DNA of 64,000 nucleotides from Ochotona curzoniae (taxonomy: Eukaryota > Chordata > Mammalia > Lagomorpha > Ochotonidae), in assembly GCF_017591425.1 (NCBI RefSeq), contig NW_024466512.1, positions 18,913,001 through 18,977,000 of the forward strand, in the 5' to 3' direction. Position 1 is the stretch's first letter, and each line of letters opens with the position of its first letter. Under the pieces are notes generated by a model that made no database searches, was not told where the DNA came from, and worked only from the letters and a program-made list of their open reading frames with translations. Both the position numbers and the translations under genes were made by a program. This document shows, one piece after another, positions 46,060 to 59,280 of the stretch.

Positions 46060-46090
46060 CTGCAGATGAGGGAGAAAAGAAGGGGAAAGA

Positions 46091-47469
46091 TTGTTTTACT
46101 GATTGAGGGGAAACCAAGGCTCTCCCCCAGCAGCAGCTTTATTCCCAAATCACTGGAGAGCTTGAAAGTGTTCTTTGGAGATAAGAAAGCCCCATGAATT
46201 TTAGAAGAGCAATTAGACTAATGCATCTTCTTACTACCTAAGCTTGCTGCCCTTTGCTCCTAGCCCTTCTTAGAGACCTACTTTTTTGCCCTTTGGGATG
46301 TTGCACAGTGAAAGGAGCTGCTGGAGACAGCCTGCTTCCCACAGGACCCAACCCTCCTGTGTTGTATGGCTCTTTAAAGGGGCACAGAAGCCTGTGAGAG
46401 GTCCTTCTCTACAGGAAAGATATGACACAGTTTCTGGAAGTCCCCAAGCTTAAGGCAAGAGGGTTCTTGGTCAGAGAAAAAGTGACCAAGAACTTGTGAG
46501 GCCTGTTGGCCAAAAGAGGCCAAATCATGCAGAGACTTGGATGTTGGACATGAAACAATGATCAAGTGCATCCAGGACGAAAGATCAACACTGAACTGTT
46601 TCCAGTGATTTATCATCCCAGTTACAGAGCTGGCTACCTGCGGTTCCTCTGACTCCAGTTTCCAATAGACTGACCTTATGCTGAAGGAATGGTCAAGGCT
46701 CAGAGAACAAAGGCAGCCTGTCCCTTGGCTTTTTCCCTTTCCATCTGCTCTTCCACGGTCGGTAAGAGAGATGCACCAACCAGTAGTGTTTAAGACTTCG
46801 ACTCCATGTGACCAAGCCTCAGCTTCCTGCCCCATACATGCTTCCCTCCCTTTTCAGTTCAACATTATCACTCTCAGCTCCTCTTCCTGTTATCACCCAC
46901 CTCAGTTAGATTCACAACATTGTTTTAGCTCAGATTCTGAAAGGGCAGAAGTCAAATTACTTTCACCAAAAGCAACTGAGTTTGTGACATTCCATTTCAA
47001 TCTCAGTTTCCACTTCTAGCTCTGGCCTCTCCTTGGCTTTGAGCATCTTCCTTCCCTTGAGCCTTCATCTACCTTCTAACCCTAATCTGCTTCTTCACTG
47101 TGCTCTATCTTAGCTTTAAAAGCATAGTAGTAAAATGACACAGTGACTTTTAGAGTTATTTTCAACAACAACTAAATTCCTTGTCCCCAGGCCTAGCTGA
47201 ATCACTCACTTTCATTTTCCCTGTTCAACTTCAGTAGCCCCCTTCTTAGGGCTGCTCATCTCCCATCTCAATAAGGACAATTTTTTCCCATCTTTATGCC
47301 CCAAATACACTGGGAGTGTCCTGACAGCATCCTGAGGGATTTCTTCATGTTTTGTCCTCCCTCAGCCCTGCAAAATACAATGAAAGCTCCTTGTCCACAA
47401 GGAGCTTCACAATACACCGCAATAAAAGGAAATAATATGAACTTTAGGTGTAGAAAAATGTGCTTTATT
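46091..47469. other. Unassigned sequence upstream of the exon acceptor
   Basis: An open minus-strand frame at 46374-46835 (153 codons) shows no SorCS similarity and no domain, so I treat it as chance. A perfect 11-bp inverted repeat with a 2-base spacer lies at 47384-47407. Confidence 0.4.
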
Positions 47470-47600
47470 CTGAGCTTCAGTTCTGTGGTTCCACAGTCAA
47501 GTGCAAGTAACTTTATCTGAGAGTGCCTCAAGGTTCTGATCTGAAAAATGGGGATAATAATCTCACAAGAAATATGTAAGGCAGCAAAACCATAACCATG
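47470..47600 (+). mobile_element. MIR fragment
   Basis: agtaactttatctgagagtg, ctgatctgaaaaatgggga and taataatctcacaagaaat follow the MIR 3' half closely. Confidence 0.7.
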
Positions 47601-48954
47601 GGAAACAGCCTAACAGTATTCAGGTATAGCAACGCAATTAAAAAAAAAAGATAAGAATCAACAAGAGCTCTTTCCTTTCCCCCAAATTCCCAGAATAAAG
47701 CTTTACTTACTATGCAAATTCCACATGTTTCCTATGTAAGCAAATGTCAGTATTTGAAATCCCTCCCTGGGGTACTGGCTTCTCACAGAATTGGGTGAGA
47801 TAATTTTAATAACCAACACACCCCCACCCTTGCCAAAGCTGAGTTCTGATCCTCTGACTCCCATCCACCCCTGATGCTGAAGCACTTATAATCATCCCCA
47901 ATCTTTCTAGTTGCCTTTATCTCTCGCACTCAGCTCAGTCCCCAAGTCTTCATGATTCTGCCTCCTTATTATCTTAGGTCCTTTGCACTTTCATGCAAAT
48001 GTTATGGCTTATACATCACAACTTTTACAATAGCCCTGTAGTTGGAAACTCTTCTTGCAAGCTTCCCTCCAAATCTACCCATCAGCCATGCTCTTATCTG
48101 GTTATATTTCAACTCCCATATTTATTCACCTCACTTCATGTAGTACTAATTACTTAACATCTTCAAACACTTCCGCTGTATCTTCCAACTCTGTCTTACA
48201 AAATCTTTTTTCAACCTGCCTTTTAATTCATTTCTAGTCACTTGTCACTCTGCCCTTTTTCTCATCAGACTCCATAAATTTCATGGGCCCATCCATTTTC
48301 ATTACCCTCCATGCCTAAACACAACACTGTCTTTGTCTCAACCATCCATCCCCCAGTTCCTCTGCTAGGGAAATTCCTCCCAGCCTTTAACATCTAATCC
48401 AGTAGGACCTTTCTTCCAACCTCATCACGTCTGTTGTGGCTTTATACCAGTTTCTAAAAGTGGTATTTTTATTTTAGCATTTGTCCTACTGTTAGGTTTG
48501 TGCCATCTTAAATCTTGACTCCTCTTCTTTGACCCTCTCTATGAAAAAAAAAAGCATAATTTCTTAAAATAGGCCAATGCCTTAAACCCACACTATGATT
48601 TTTGTGTTTTCTGTTTTTATTTCTGAGAATGAATGAATTAGATTGTTTAAATCCATTCACAACTTTTAACTAACTGCTCATGTCTCATGGCAACACAATA
48701 CATAGCTATATACAGAAAACACTTGGTGTTTCTGGCACTAATGTAGACTGAAAAGGTTTAGTAGTGTCTCATGCCACAGAAGGACCTGTAACGCTCAGAT
48801 TAGAATTAAAGCCAAATGACCTGTCATCCTGAGTAGCTGTGTTATCTGGCGCAGAGAACAGACAGACCATGATCTCTAAAGGAGGTACATACTTTTTATT
48901 AGTACAAACTAAATATCTTATGGAATGATGTACTTATTGGTTCTAGACCCTCTA
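47601..48954. other. Unassigned intronic sequence
   Basis: Pyrimidine-rich unique text between 47880 and 48540, loosely like an L2 body, without a firm match. Confidence 0.35.
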
Positions 48955-49105
48955 AGGCATGAAAACAGCTTGGTGTGAGGAAAGAACATTGAACTTTGAG
49001 TCCAAAATTCCAGAAACTGGGCTGATGATGAAATGCACTCAAAACTGTTACCATGGAAAAATCACTTCTCTCAGTCTATTAGAGAAAAAAAATAAAACTT
49101 ATTTT
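48955..49105 (+). mobile_element. MIR fragment
   Basis: ggaaagaacattgaactttg, agtccaaaattccagaaact, ttaccatggaaaaatcact, tctctcagtctattagagaa follow MIR order in a diverged form. Confidence 0.5.
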
Positions 49106-50589
49106 GCCACTTGTGCAAATGGTAAGACAGACTTTACTCACAATGGCTGCAATAAACATAGGGCTGATGCCATGGAGTTTTGCAGAAGGGAAGAAAGAAT
49201 TAACTGCAAATAAAACCATGAGAAGCACAGACTTAGAGTCAAAGAGCATGCTCAGTATATGGAAAATGAGAGTAGAGTGTACTTCTTAGCTAAACAGTCA
49301 GGATTCTTGCAGAACTTCGTGCCATTGTGATCAGGTATCACCTAGGCAACAGTGTTGGACTTCTATCAGTTAGCAAGAGTCTGACTTAGCTGGGTTTCTG
49401 CTAAAATGGGGATCCGAAGAATGCCTATGATTGGAGCCCATTCCAGAAGATACAGCAGAGCCCAATTAAAATTTGGTCAAGAAGACAATTTTGTCAAGCC
49501 ACCATTCTCTCATCAACATGGAAAAGTTTAATTCATATTATCACAAGACTCCTTCTGGACCTTAAAGTTTATTTTTCTACCCACACAGCACTAACCTGTT
49601 TCCTAACTAGCAACTTCCCCATACTATCTATAACAAACATCTTATAAAAACTCAATTCTCAGGGTTCCCTGCATAACTGATGTTACAACAAACTTCCTTC
49701 CACAATCCAAACAGCTCTCATCAAAGGTAGTGTGCTTAGCACCATGTATGACCCCTCTGTGCAAGCTGCATGATCGATTCACACTGAATTTGCTGTTTTC
49801 CAAAAGGAGCAGCTCAGAACAGGGCCTTCCCAACAAAGGACGCTCTGCATTTTGGCCTCCTCTGCACTTCTAGCACTTTCCACTCATCCAGTTCGACAGA
49901 AACAACTCTTGCTCACTGAAGACACCCCAAGGAACCAGACCCAAAGCTGTCATAGATCATGTCCTTGCTGGCATCGACACCACATACCGCCCTGACCACT
50001 GTGTGTTGAGGACTAACTTGGCCTGGAATGAGGGGCAGATGGCAGAGAGGTCTTGGCCCCACTGCCAAGGACAGCTGTGCCTGCAGAACTCGCCTGTACA
50101 AGAAAGCAAATCATTGTCTACCTGTGGCTCCGGACATCTGCCAGGCAGTTAATTTAGAGGAAGCAGGCACATTTCAGCGATTTTGAAGCTACTTTGTGAA
50201 ACTTTGATGCTAGGTTTGTAAAACTGAGCTTCAGTTTGCTGGAACCATGGGCCATGCCCTGAGCACCTGCCAGGGGCCTGGAGGGAAGCCAGGAACCATT
50301 CTGAATTGCCCAGTGCACATAGCTAACCTGAAAGGTGACATGTGAGCAGTACACAGCTACAGAGCTCTGGCTCCTGTGCCTTGGCTTCAGTACCTGAAGC
50401 TCCATGTGCTGCTGTGTGTGTCTGCTTACACTTCTGCTTCGTTCTATCTTTTTAAATTAATTATCACTAGCACCCCTCCCAAAAATAACAGAATGAGGTG
50501 CCAAACATATGATCACTACTAGATTTAGCGATTACCTGTGTTTATTAACAAAATACATTTAAGGCATTTACATAAATGTTGTCACACAA
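49106..50589. other. Unassigned intronic sequence
   Basis: Frames at 49642-49836, 49913-50101 and 50154-50405 lack recognised domains. No repeat named. Confidence 0.4.
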
Positions 50590-50712
50590 AATATACAAAG
50601 AGCTTATGGAAGATGGAAATAAAAGATGTTTACATTGCTACAAAAAACACGGAAACCCATTTTTCAAAATATATGTTGTGCATGAACTTTTCAGAGACTT
50701 CCTCATATGCAC
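50590..50712. mobile_element. Diverged mariner-like MITE, second copy
   Basis: Its left end acaaagagcttatggaagat and right end gtgcatgaacttttcagaga with cttcctcatatgcac correspond to the termini of the element at 38418-38521, around a similar AT-rich core. It is more diverged. Confidence 0.5.
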
Positions 50713-51348
50713 ATTGTTCAAAGTTTTTGCAAACAAAATAAATTTACCTTTTAATTGCATTTTCCATGAGCTTTTGAAACCCATATATATTCTGCACCTA
50801 CATATTTTACCCTGCTTTGAGCTTTTGTGCTTTATCCATATTGATGCACCAAGCCACCAATCATTTATGTTGACTGCTGTACAGCTTTTCTTTTTATAAA
50901 TAAACCATTATTTTACTTTTTAACCACTTATATTTTTGATCCTTTTTTTCTTCTAAAATCTACCATTCTAAATACTTGCACAATTATTTTTAGAGCTTAT
51001 CATGCATCTAGGGGGAAGTTTTTGTTTGTTTTTGTTTTGTTTTTTCTGGCAAAAACATTTTCATGTGGAATTATTCTGTTGTGCCCTAAACACAACTCCC
51101 CCTTTGCTGGTTACTGACAGCATTTTCCTCTCAGTGGCTCAACTCCCAAAGGTACACTAACCGTTGGCTCCACCAGCTACCCACAGACCTGCTCATCACC
51201 AGCCCATGTCTGCCAGTTCTTCTCACTCATACCATTCTCCATGCAGACTGGCAAACCTCTTTACTGTCCCAAATGTTCTGGATCTGGTCTAGTACACTGA
51301 CCGCTGAGCTTAGGTCTCATTTCACAGGCATTTGGGAGACCCCATTGT
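50713..51348. other. AT-rich unassigned sequence
   Basis: Contains a T/G-rich stretch (ttgtttgtttttgttttgtt) at 51021-51040; otherwise nothing recognised. Confidence 0.4.
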
Positions 51349-51705
51349 GGATTGGTACATTCTTTTTAAAGATTTATTTTTATTACAAAGTCAGATATAC
51401 AGAGAGGAGGAGAGACTGAGAGGAAGATCTTCCATCTGATGAATCACTACCCAAGTGAGTGCAACAGCTGGTGCTGTGCAGATCCGAAACCAGGAGCCAG
51501 GAACTTCCTCCAGGTCTTCCACATGGGTGCAGGGTCCCAAAGCTTTAGGCCATTCTCAAACTGCCTTCCCAGGCCACAAGTAGGCAGCTGGATGGAAGGT
51601 GGAGTTGTCAGGATTAGAACCGGCACCCATATGGGATCCTGGAGTGTTCAAGGCAAGGACTTTAGGCACTAGGCCACCGCACTGGGCCCAAAGGATTGGT
51701 ACATT
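51349..51705 (-). mobile_element. Pika-type SINE, antisense, with 13-bp target-site duplication
   Basis: ggattggtacatt is repeated exactly at 51349-51361 and 51693-51705. The body between reads in reverse as tttttaaagatttatttt, gatatacagagaggaggaga, gaagatcttccatctgatg, cacatgggtgcagggtccc, attagaaccggcacccata, aggccaccgcactgggccc. Confidence 0.95.
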
Positions 51706-54700
51706 GTTAGATGAGCACTCTCGCCATGACAATAGCAGGAGGCGACGTGTGAACACGGTGAGTATGGCATACTTTTTTATCCACCCAGAAACCTCCCACT
51801 TCTCTCATGAACATAATAGGCTGGTGACAAGCAGCAGATGGGCAGCTATTTTAAAAGTATAAGAATGGAAAAGAAAAATCTCCAGCCAAGGCAGCCTCCC
51901 ATTAGAGTTAAGATACAGCTCAGCACCCCAACTCCCAGTGCCACATTCCTGCCACAGGCGAGATACTCTGGAAGACTCTTGTCCCACTCCTGTGGGGTCC
52001 CCAGATGTTCCGGACGGGTGGCCACACTGCAGTCCTCATCATCGGTCCCTCATTTATCCTGAGCATCTTATCCTTTTTCTGTCTCTCACTGCAGTGCTCT
52101 GCAAAACTTAGGAGTCCTTACCCATTGTATTTCTTACTTGTTGGGTTTTGATGAATTCTCAACATATACACAGCTCTACCCATCAGTGCTGTAGAGGCAA
52201 CACAACAATGATGTAGACACTATCGTTGGAATTCTGAATTTGAATCTTTTCCTGAGCTAAAGGCCTGGTACTTTCTAGCAAAGTTAGGCAGCAGCAGTAA
52301 GCACAGTTCAAGGTCAACCTCACAATTACGAGGGTAAACAACCGACTCACTACTGGTTCTTGGGCATGGTGTTTCCCATTTCCCATCCTATCCTGTCATT
52401 AAAATCCCCTTCTGGGTCTCCTGACCTAGTGTAAGAAATGCATTTTGAATTACAGTATTTTCAACCCACAAAGATGAGCATGAAGAGCTATAGCTGGGTC
52501 AAAGTGTTACTGTGATTGCAGGAGCAGGAGGTTTGCAATTTTGTGGTCACTACTCTAGTGACTGCTACATCCGCCTCTTTGTCCCACCCTAATAGCGTAC
52601 CCTCCCCATTCCAAGTCCCACTGTTTTCTCTAATATCTGTGATACCCTAACTCACCACTCCCTTCCTGACCACCACGTCGTCAAGCCAAATGCCTGCCTG
52701 AGCATAGCACTCAAGCCCTTCAGACTCTGCCACTTACCCTCTCTTTTTCCCACTCTTTCCTGGCTGGCCGATGACCAGATTGCATGGTTTTTGTCACAGA
52801 GCTCCAGAACTGCCTACACTGTGAAGACTCTCCCTACAACTCCAGCCCACACCTCCTTTGCATCTGTTCCAGCAGCGCCTAGGAATTTCCCTTTATTCTC
52901 TAAACATGCATATGTGCTTTTGCTCTATTCAGCAACCGCTAAAAGCTTTGTAAGGGAAAAATAACTTTAAAAAGAAAACTCTAGAAGTAAAAAGCAGGGC
53001 TGTGAGTGGAGGAAACACGAACACTGGTGTAGTCCAAAGGCAATTAGGGTCAGAACAAGCTGAGTTATCCTTCCACCTCTGAACCTCAGCTCAGAAAACA
53101 GGGTTGGTGGAGTGTAAGAAGACATCAAGCCTAACATCTGATAAAAACTCCTTCGCCACAAATGCTTACAGCTGTCACGTTTCTAAACGCCTTAAGTTGT
53201 ATTGTCCTTTAGGGGAGTCGGTTTGTTTGCTGTCCCTTGATTGATACTCTTTATATTTAATGGGGTTTTAGGCACATAGATGCTCAACAAAGTCTTAGAG
53301 ACTCCTTTGCCACTCTTCCCGATGGTCACCATGAAACTACCACACGGCCCAGCTTCCTGGGGAATCAAGATAACAACATTTCTAAGTTTCAGGACTTAAC
53401 ACTCAGGAACCAACACACCTCCCCTCCCCCCACCCCACCCCGGTGCTTTTCCTAGGAGAGTCAACAATCACAGCCTTGGGCAGGCAGTGGTTCTGGCTTG
53501 TGGTGAACCACAGCCTGTTCCAAGGTCAGGGTCAGAGTTTCCAAGGCACAGCTTTGTGATAGAAAATTATTGATATTCCCTCTGGCCCATTCCACTGCTC
53601 ATCCTAGGGCCAGTGCCCAAAGCCACTTTAATTTGCTTCTCTGCAATGGCAGAGGCCCAGTCTGACCACAAATGACCAGTCATATAACTAATTTCAGACC
53701 TCAGGCCAAAAGCAAGTGATTTAAATAGTTTCAAGCTCCAAATGGAACCATTCCCATTCTCTGCTTCAGGAAAAGGGTGATGGGGAGCCATGGGCAGGCT
53801 AATGCTCAAACAGAGGCTCCCGGGACTCTCAGGGGCTTCTTGCTATCTTACTACTCAGCTGTATTATCTAGACTCATAAAGAGAGGCACAAAGATACAGA
53901 ATAATTAATTCATCAATCCCCCTCTCTCCCCGCAGCTATCTGAATGAGAGCCATCCCAGGATTCTCAATCAGAAAATTGGAGGCTCACTGACTCTGGAGA
54001 GTAGAGTCATTCAACATTCACGGTTTAGGTCAGATAAAATTTGGGCCCAACAGTAGCAGCATCCCAGGACCCAAGTCAAACAGGACAGAGGAGGACATGT
54101 GTGGGTAGACAAGGAAGGAAACTGCTGTTCTTCCCTCCTTACCTTGTGAGCACATTCATGTTCACAGAAGAATCTCGGTTTTGCACCACAGCATTGTTGC
54201 ATTGCTGCAGTTTGGATTCAAAATGTTAAAAGAGCCCACCCTATCAATGAAGCGGCCCATATGTGCCATACAGTAAGGAAGGAACTCAGCAAGGGGTGGC
54301 CCTGAGCAGGCATGGCATCGTGAAATCCACGGTAGCTTCAGTTGTGTGAAGAAAACGAAACTGTTGCAGGCAATTCAACACAAAAGATGACCGCAACCTC
54401 AAATCTTGTCTCATGTATAAGAATTTTCATGTGGACAATTTGAGTGTGCAAAGTAAGATTAATCTCAGAGAGAGAGAGCTCCTATCACAGTGACAGAAGG
54501 GGGTTCCCAAGGGAGGAAAGACAGAAGAAAATGGTCCTTTAAGCACAATTTTGAGAGAAAACAAACTAGAAGAGCAGTTATATTTACAAGCCGGAATTCA
54601 AATCCCAATTGTCTCAGAACAAGGCCATCAGAACGATAGGTCTGGCAGGTCCTTTCCGTTCTCAACCATCCGCTGAAATCTCAGGCCCAATCTCCTTGCT

Positions 54701-54775
54701 TCTTCATGATAAAACATCAGAGATGAAAGTTGACACTTTGATCTGGTCTTCCAGACCTTTTTCTAATTTCCTGAT
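51706..54775. other. Unassigned intronic sequence
   Basis: 52560-52930 is pyrimidine-rich and loosely L2-like (cactcccttcctgaccacc). A C-run with cccctccccccaccccacccc character lies at 53418-53442. Frames at 53567-54229 have no domain. Confidence 0.35.
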
Positions 54776-55140
54776 AAAAGTGGTACTCAGGGGCCCAGCA
54801 TGGTGGCCTAGTGCCTAAAGGCCTCGCCTTGAACACCCTGGGATCCTCCATGGGTGCCAGTTCTAATCCCGGCAGCTCCACTTCCCATCCAGCTCCCTGC
54901 TTGTGGCCTGGGAAAGCGGTCGAGGACGGCCCAAAGCCTTGGAACCTTGCACCCGTGTGGGAGACCCGGAAGAAGTTCCTGGATCCTGGCTTCGGATTGG
55001 CATAGTACTGGCCGTTGCGCTCACTTGGGGAGTGAATCATCAGACGGAAGATCTTCCTCTCTGTCTCTCCTCTCTGTATATCTGACCTTCCAATAAATAA
55101 ATAAATCTTTTTTTTTTTTTAAAAAAAAAGTAGTACTCAG
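54776..55140 (+). mobile_element. Pika-type SINE with 15-bp target-site duplication
   Basis: aaaagtggtactcag at 54776-54790 and aaaagtagtactcag at 55126-55140 differ at one base. The body is close to the youngest class: ggggcccagcatggtggcct, gcctcgccttgaacaccctg, gccagttctaatcccggcag, aaagcggtcgaggacggccc, tcggattggcatagtactgg, agtgaatcatcagacggaag. Confidence 0.95.
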
Positions 55141-57192
55141 TAGTTAGATTCACATCCTGATAGTGGCTCCACCTAGCAGCTGTTTCTTAAGGTAAAACCA
55201 GAAGCCAGAGGAGGCAAAAATAGGAAAGCAGCAATATTTTATATTTTTAGAAGGTAACTTCACCAGGGCACAGATACCCTAATCACCTATTATCCCATCT
55301 GACGCCTCACAAATCATCAGAACCACATACACACAGATCACACTCACAAACTTCTGAGCATCTTTAAACAATAAGGTAAACATCAAGACCTGCAAAAGTT
55401 CCCTACACATAATATTAAATGATAATAATTCCTACTGAATAGTAATACATTAAAGAATATTCAGGGTGCAAAAAAATAGTTGCATTTCCATTAAGTTTAT
55501 AAATGTACATTTTAAAAATCCAGAGGGAAATAGAAAGAACAAAGGCTACTCCTGGCCAGGGAACTGGAGTAGGTGTATGGTGAGTATATGGTCCTGAGTA
55601 ATTTTGGCATATTTTAAAAGAAACATATTCACATATCACATATGTAGTTACAAATCACAGCAACACAATGACTGTCACCATGTAGTCTCAACACAGATAA
55701 GTAACTTAACACATCTGTAAGGAAACCCAAGTTCAGACAAGCATTTGCATTCAGAAGAGCCAACTGAGCTAATCATAAGAGGATTCATTCCAGAGTCCAG
55801 CAGATTTGGTTTCAAATCCAACCCAGGAAACCCCAGGTCCATCACGAAAGTCTTGTGCTTCATAGCCACCAGATGTGGTTATCGACCTTGCTTCAGTTAG
55901 ATTTGAACCTTCTGTAGCCCTCATGTCAGGAATCTCTCCTCACTGCCCATTGTTGGCAAACTCTTACAATAAATCCAGCTCTCTGGACAAACATCAGCCA
56001 CATTAGAGTTGTACAAACACCAGTGGGTTGGCCAACGCCAGCCTATCCTCACCACACCAGTGGGATGCCACCAAAAGGTGCCTGGGAGGATGACAGGATT
56101 CTACACATAATCAAAAATAGCCTCCAGCAGGTAGTCAACCCTTACAAATTGAAGCCTAGGGAAAACAGACTCAACTTTTCTCAGTAACTTTTCCTGGGGA
56201 AAAAAAATAATGAGACTCACACGAGAAGCTTTCAGATACTTTCAGCAAAGCATTTCTGCTTGGGGAGAAGCTGTTTATCATCTTCCTTAAAATTACATAG
56301 TGCCAATGACGTATGTGACCTCTGCACACATGCAGAAACTTCCAAGATGAAGTGAGCAGCTGTCTGGTGAAGAGAGGGAACGAATGCAGAGCTTCCAGAC
56401 CATTCCCCTAAAGTTGGCATCCTCTTTATTTTTTAAGTTATTCCTTCCTGGTGCCCATAGGAAGCACCCGGTTCTTGAACTCCTTTACTGGTTAGTAAGG
56501 CTCTCTCTCCCTGGAGCAGGGAGTCCTTGAAGCACTCACCTCCTCCAGGAAGCCTTTCATCTTCCTTCACACGGGATACCTAGCACACAGCATTTGTCAC
56601 TGTCACAGAATGTTGGCACACACCATGTCTGCTGCTCTTTTGTGCCATGATGTAAGTTTCTCTATTTGAGCTTATTTTCCCCAAGATGAGGAACTACCAC
56701 AGAATCACTTTAACCTTTCAAACACGCTGAATGTGGTATTTATTCAAACAGAGGAAATGAATCCTGGACTCAATCATAATGAGGCAAGTTTCCTTTCTGA
56801 ATATGAAAATGTGCTGTGTGGAGAGGTCCTCCTGTTATGGGAGGGCCAGGTCTACCAGCTGCCTTACTGGTTCACCAGGGGAAAGAGAAAACTAAGGTTT
56901 TTCCAATCTCTGATGCCTCCCAGGTCAAGAGGAAACAGAGTTAACTGCAGCTCACCACCTGGCACTCTCATACCACAGTCACCTCAGCTCCCGGACTGAC
57001 AGTTTCACTGACTCCTGTTTGGGGAAGTTCCCAGGGCATTCCCCATGAGAAGGCAATAATGAATTTAAAAGGAGAGTGTTTGAAAGTCACAATTCAGTTG
57101 GAATTCCTGTTCTTATTAGTGACACCAGGAAATCTTGCCTGACCCATTCCTCTGCCTCAGTTTCCCCATGTCTACCATGGGCATTATAATTT
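55141..57192. other. Unassigned intronic sequence
   Basis: The plus frame 56733-56999 shows no domain. No repeat named. Confidence 0.4.
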
Positions 57193-57493
57193 ATTCTTTT
57201 TAATTTATTTGAAAAACAGAGTTACAGAGAGGGAGAAATTGAGAGTCTTCTACCTACTGGTTCTCTCCCTAAATGGGCACGGTGGCTGGGACTATACCAG
57301 GCTGAAGCCAGGAGGTCAGAGCTTCCAGATCTCCCATGTGACTTCAAGGCCCCCAGGAACTTGGGCCATCTTAAACTGATTTTCTGAGTGCATTAAGAGG
57401 GATCAGAGGTGGAACAATCAGGTCTTGAACTGACATCCACACAGGACACCAATGCTGCGAGTAGCTTTTGCTTACTTTAACACCAGCTCCAGT
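57193..57493 (-). mobile_element. Lagomorph C-type SINE, antisense
   Basis: Reversed landmarks: tttttaatttatttgaaaaa, tcttctacctactggttct, aaatgggcacggtggctggg, gatctcccatgtgacttcaa, acaggacaccaatgctgcga. Confidence 0.82.
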
Positions 57494-58837
57494 GGGTAGA
57501 ATACTTTCCACCAGGAAGCGGTATTGGAACTGTTCAGTGGAAAACTAACCCAAAACAGAAACAATGTAGGTTTTTTTACATTCCCTTTATTTCACCCCCC
57601 TTCCACCCCAGAAAACAAAACCGACCTCACAGTATGAACACAGACTCTTCCTATAGTCTGAGCAATCTATTCAACAGGAAAACATTTTGTCCCAGTTGCC
57701 TGAATCTGGAGTCTTTGGAACATGAATGCTGCAGAAGCCCAGGGCAAAACCATAAGTAGATAGACAGGATAGCCATTTTTACCAAAGGGCATGTGCTGCC
57801 AACACCTACAAGATCCTCCCAGGCCTTGGCTTCATTCCCTACAGCCTACCATCCTAAACATGCAGTGCCATTCCTTAAGCCCACGTACTCCAAGTCACCA
57901 GAATGCAGCACCGATCCTGGAATAGCAGGGAGAGCTCTACCTGGCAAGCCACTTAAGTAGCCAGAGTCTCAGCTGGAACAAAGCTCTCTCCCAGTTAACA
58001 AGCCCAGGGACCATCCACAACACGATCCCATCAACTGTCTCCAGGGGCTCACACTTAAGCACTGAAGAAGTCCTATGGGTTTTGGCTTGCTGGATTTCCA
58101 AAATCTTGTTTTTACAGACACTTATTTCCAATCAAAAACAGCTTGATTATTCTCTTCCTATGCAAAATGAGAGATTTGGAAGCAAAGAGCTTGCAAGTCC
58201 CTGCCATGTTCAACATTCTGTGCCTCTGATCAGGCTCCAAAAGGTAGCTGACTGCTTCCAAAAGGCAGGTTTGTGCTCCAAGGATACACATTTGTCCCCA
58301 CTGAAGAGCTGTTCAGGTCTTGCAATTGCCTAAGCTGGAGCTGTTGTTTCTGGAAGGGTCTGAAGGTGGCCAACCCTACAGATGACTGAATCCAGGTGTC
58401 AGTATGACACTGTCTAAAAGAATTATAGGATATTGGATAAGCAAGAATAGTTATTATTAAAAAAAACTTCATAAGTAACTGATAGAAACCAAGATTGAGA
58501 TATGTCAACTAAACGCAAAACCTGGGCCACCAGCAAATGGTGAGCAAGATGAGAAAACACCTAGGTGGAACTATGACACAGTCCTCTTAGAGACGGGACA
58601 GGGAGAGGTGTGCAGACAGGAACAGTGATTAGAAAAGGGGATTCAATAATAATAATAGCTAAAACTCTGGGAGGACAAAGAGTCTACTATTTTCCTAATG
58701 CCTGCTCCCTGGCACATTACAACAATGCATCAGTACCTTAATAAAATTAATACAGTACACACCAAGAGATGCACTTAAGTTTGTCATATGATGAATAAAT
58801 AAATGAAGAAGGAATACATGAGTAAGAAGCAACTGAT
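57494..58837. other. Unassigned intronic sequence
   Basis: Nothing recognised beyond small frames on both strands around 57937-58508. Confidence 0.4.
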
Positions 58838-58975
58838 TAAACTCAGTAGATAATTGCGTGGTAACGTGCCTAAGCTTTGATGTCAGGGGCATGCTGACAA
58901 ACTTGGCTTCACGCCTTACTAGCTGTGAGTTCTAAGATGGGTCACTTGATCTCTTTGAACTTTTCTCATTCAAGG
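58838..58975 (+). mobile_element. MIR, left part, split by a SINE
   Basis: taagctttgatgtcaggggc, acttggcttcacgccttact and agctgtgagttctaagatgg follow MIR up to the ctcatt site, where a SINE interrupts it. Confidence 0.75.
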
Positions 58976-59280
58976 ACAGGCGTTTGCTCTAGCAGTTAAG
59001 ATGCCTGGCAAGACTCTTGCATCCCATATCAGAGTACCCTGGTTCAAGCCTCTGTTCTGCTTCTAGCTGATGTGCTCTCAGAGCCAGGAGGTGCTGGCTC
59101 AAGGGGCTGAGTGCCTGTCACTCACACAGAATTCCACAACTGAGTTTCCAGCTCCACTGTTCAGCCTATATTGGCCCCAGATGCTGAAAGTATCTGAAGA
59201 ATAAGCTAGTATATGGGAGCTAGCGTTTATTCTGTGTATGTGTGTATGTGTTTGTGCACCTCTCAAAATACGATAAAAAT
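58976..59280 (+). mobile_element. Old lagomorph C-type SINE nested in a MIR
   Basis: Older class head aggacaggcgtttgctctag, then cagttaagatgcctggcaag, cttgcatcccatatcagagt, accctggttcaagcctctg, ttctgcttctagctgatgtg. A TG-rich stretch (tgtgtatgtgtgtatgtg) lies near its end. Confidence 0.78.

Noticed and set aside
46374..46835. 153-codon minus-strand frame close to the SORCS1 exon
   Set aside because: It lies in the upstream intron, has no SorCS or other domain similarity, and has no paired splice sites.
54717..55096. Several overlapping frames around a SINE
   Set aside because: The young SINE has few stop codons in some frames; the frames coincide with its ends.
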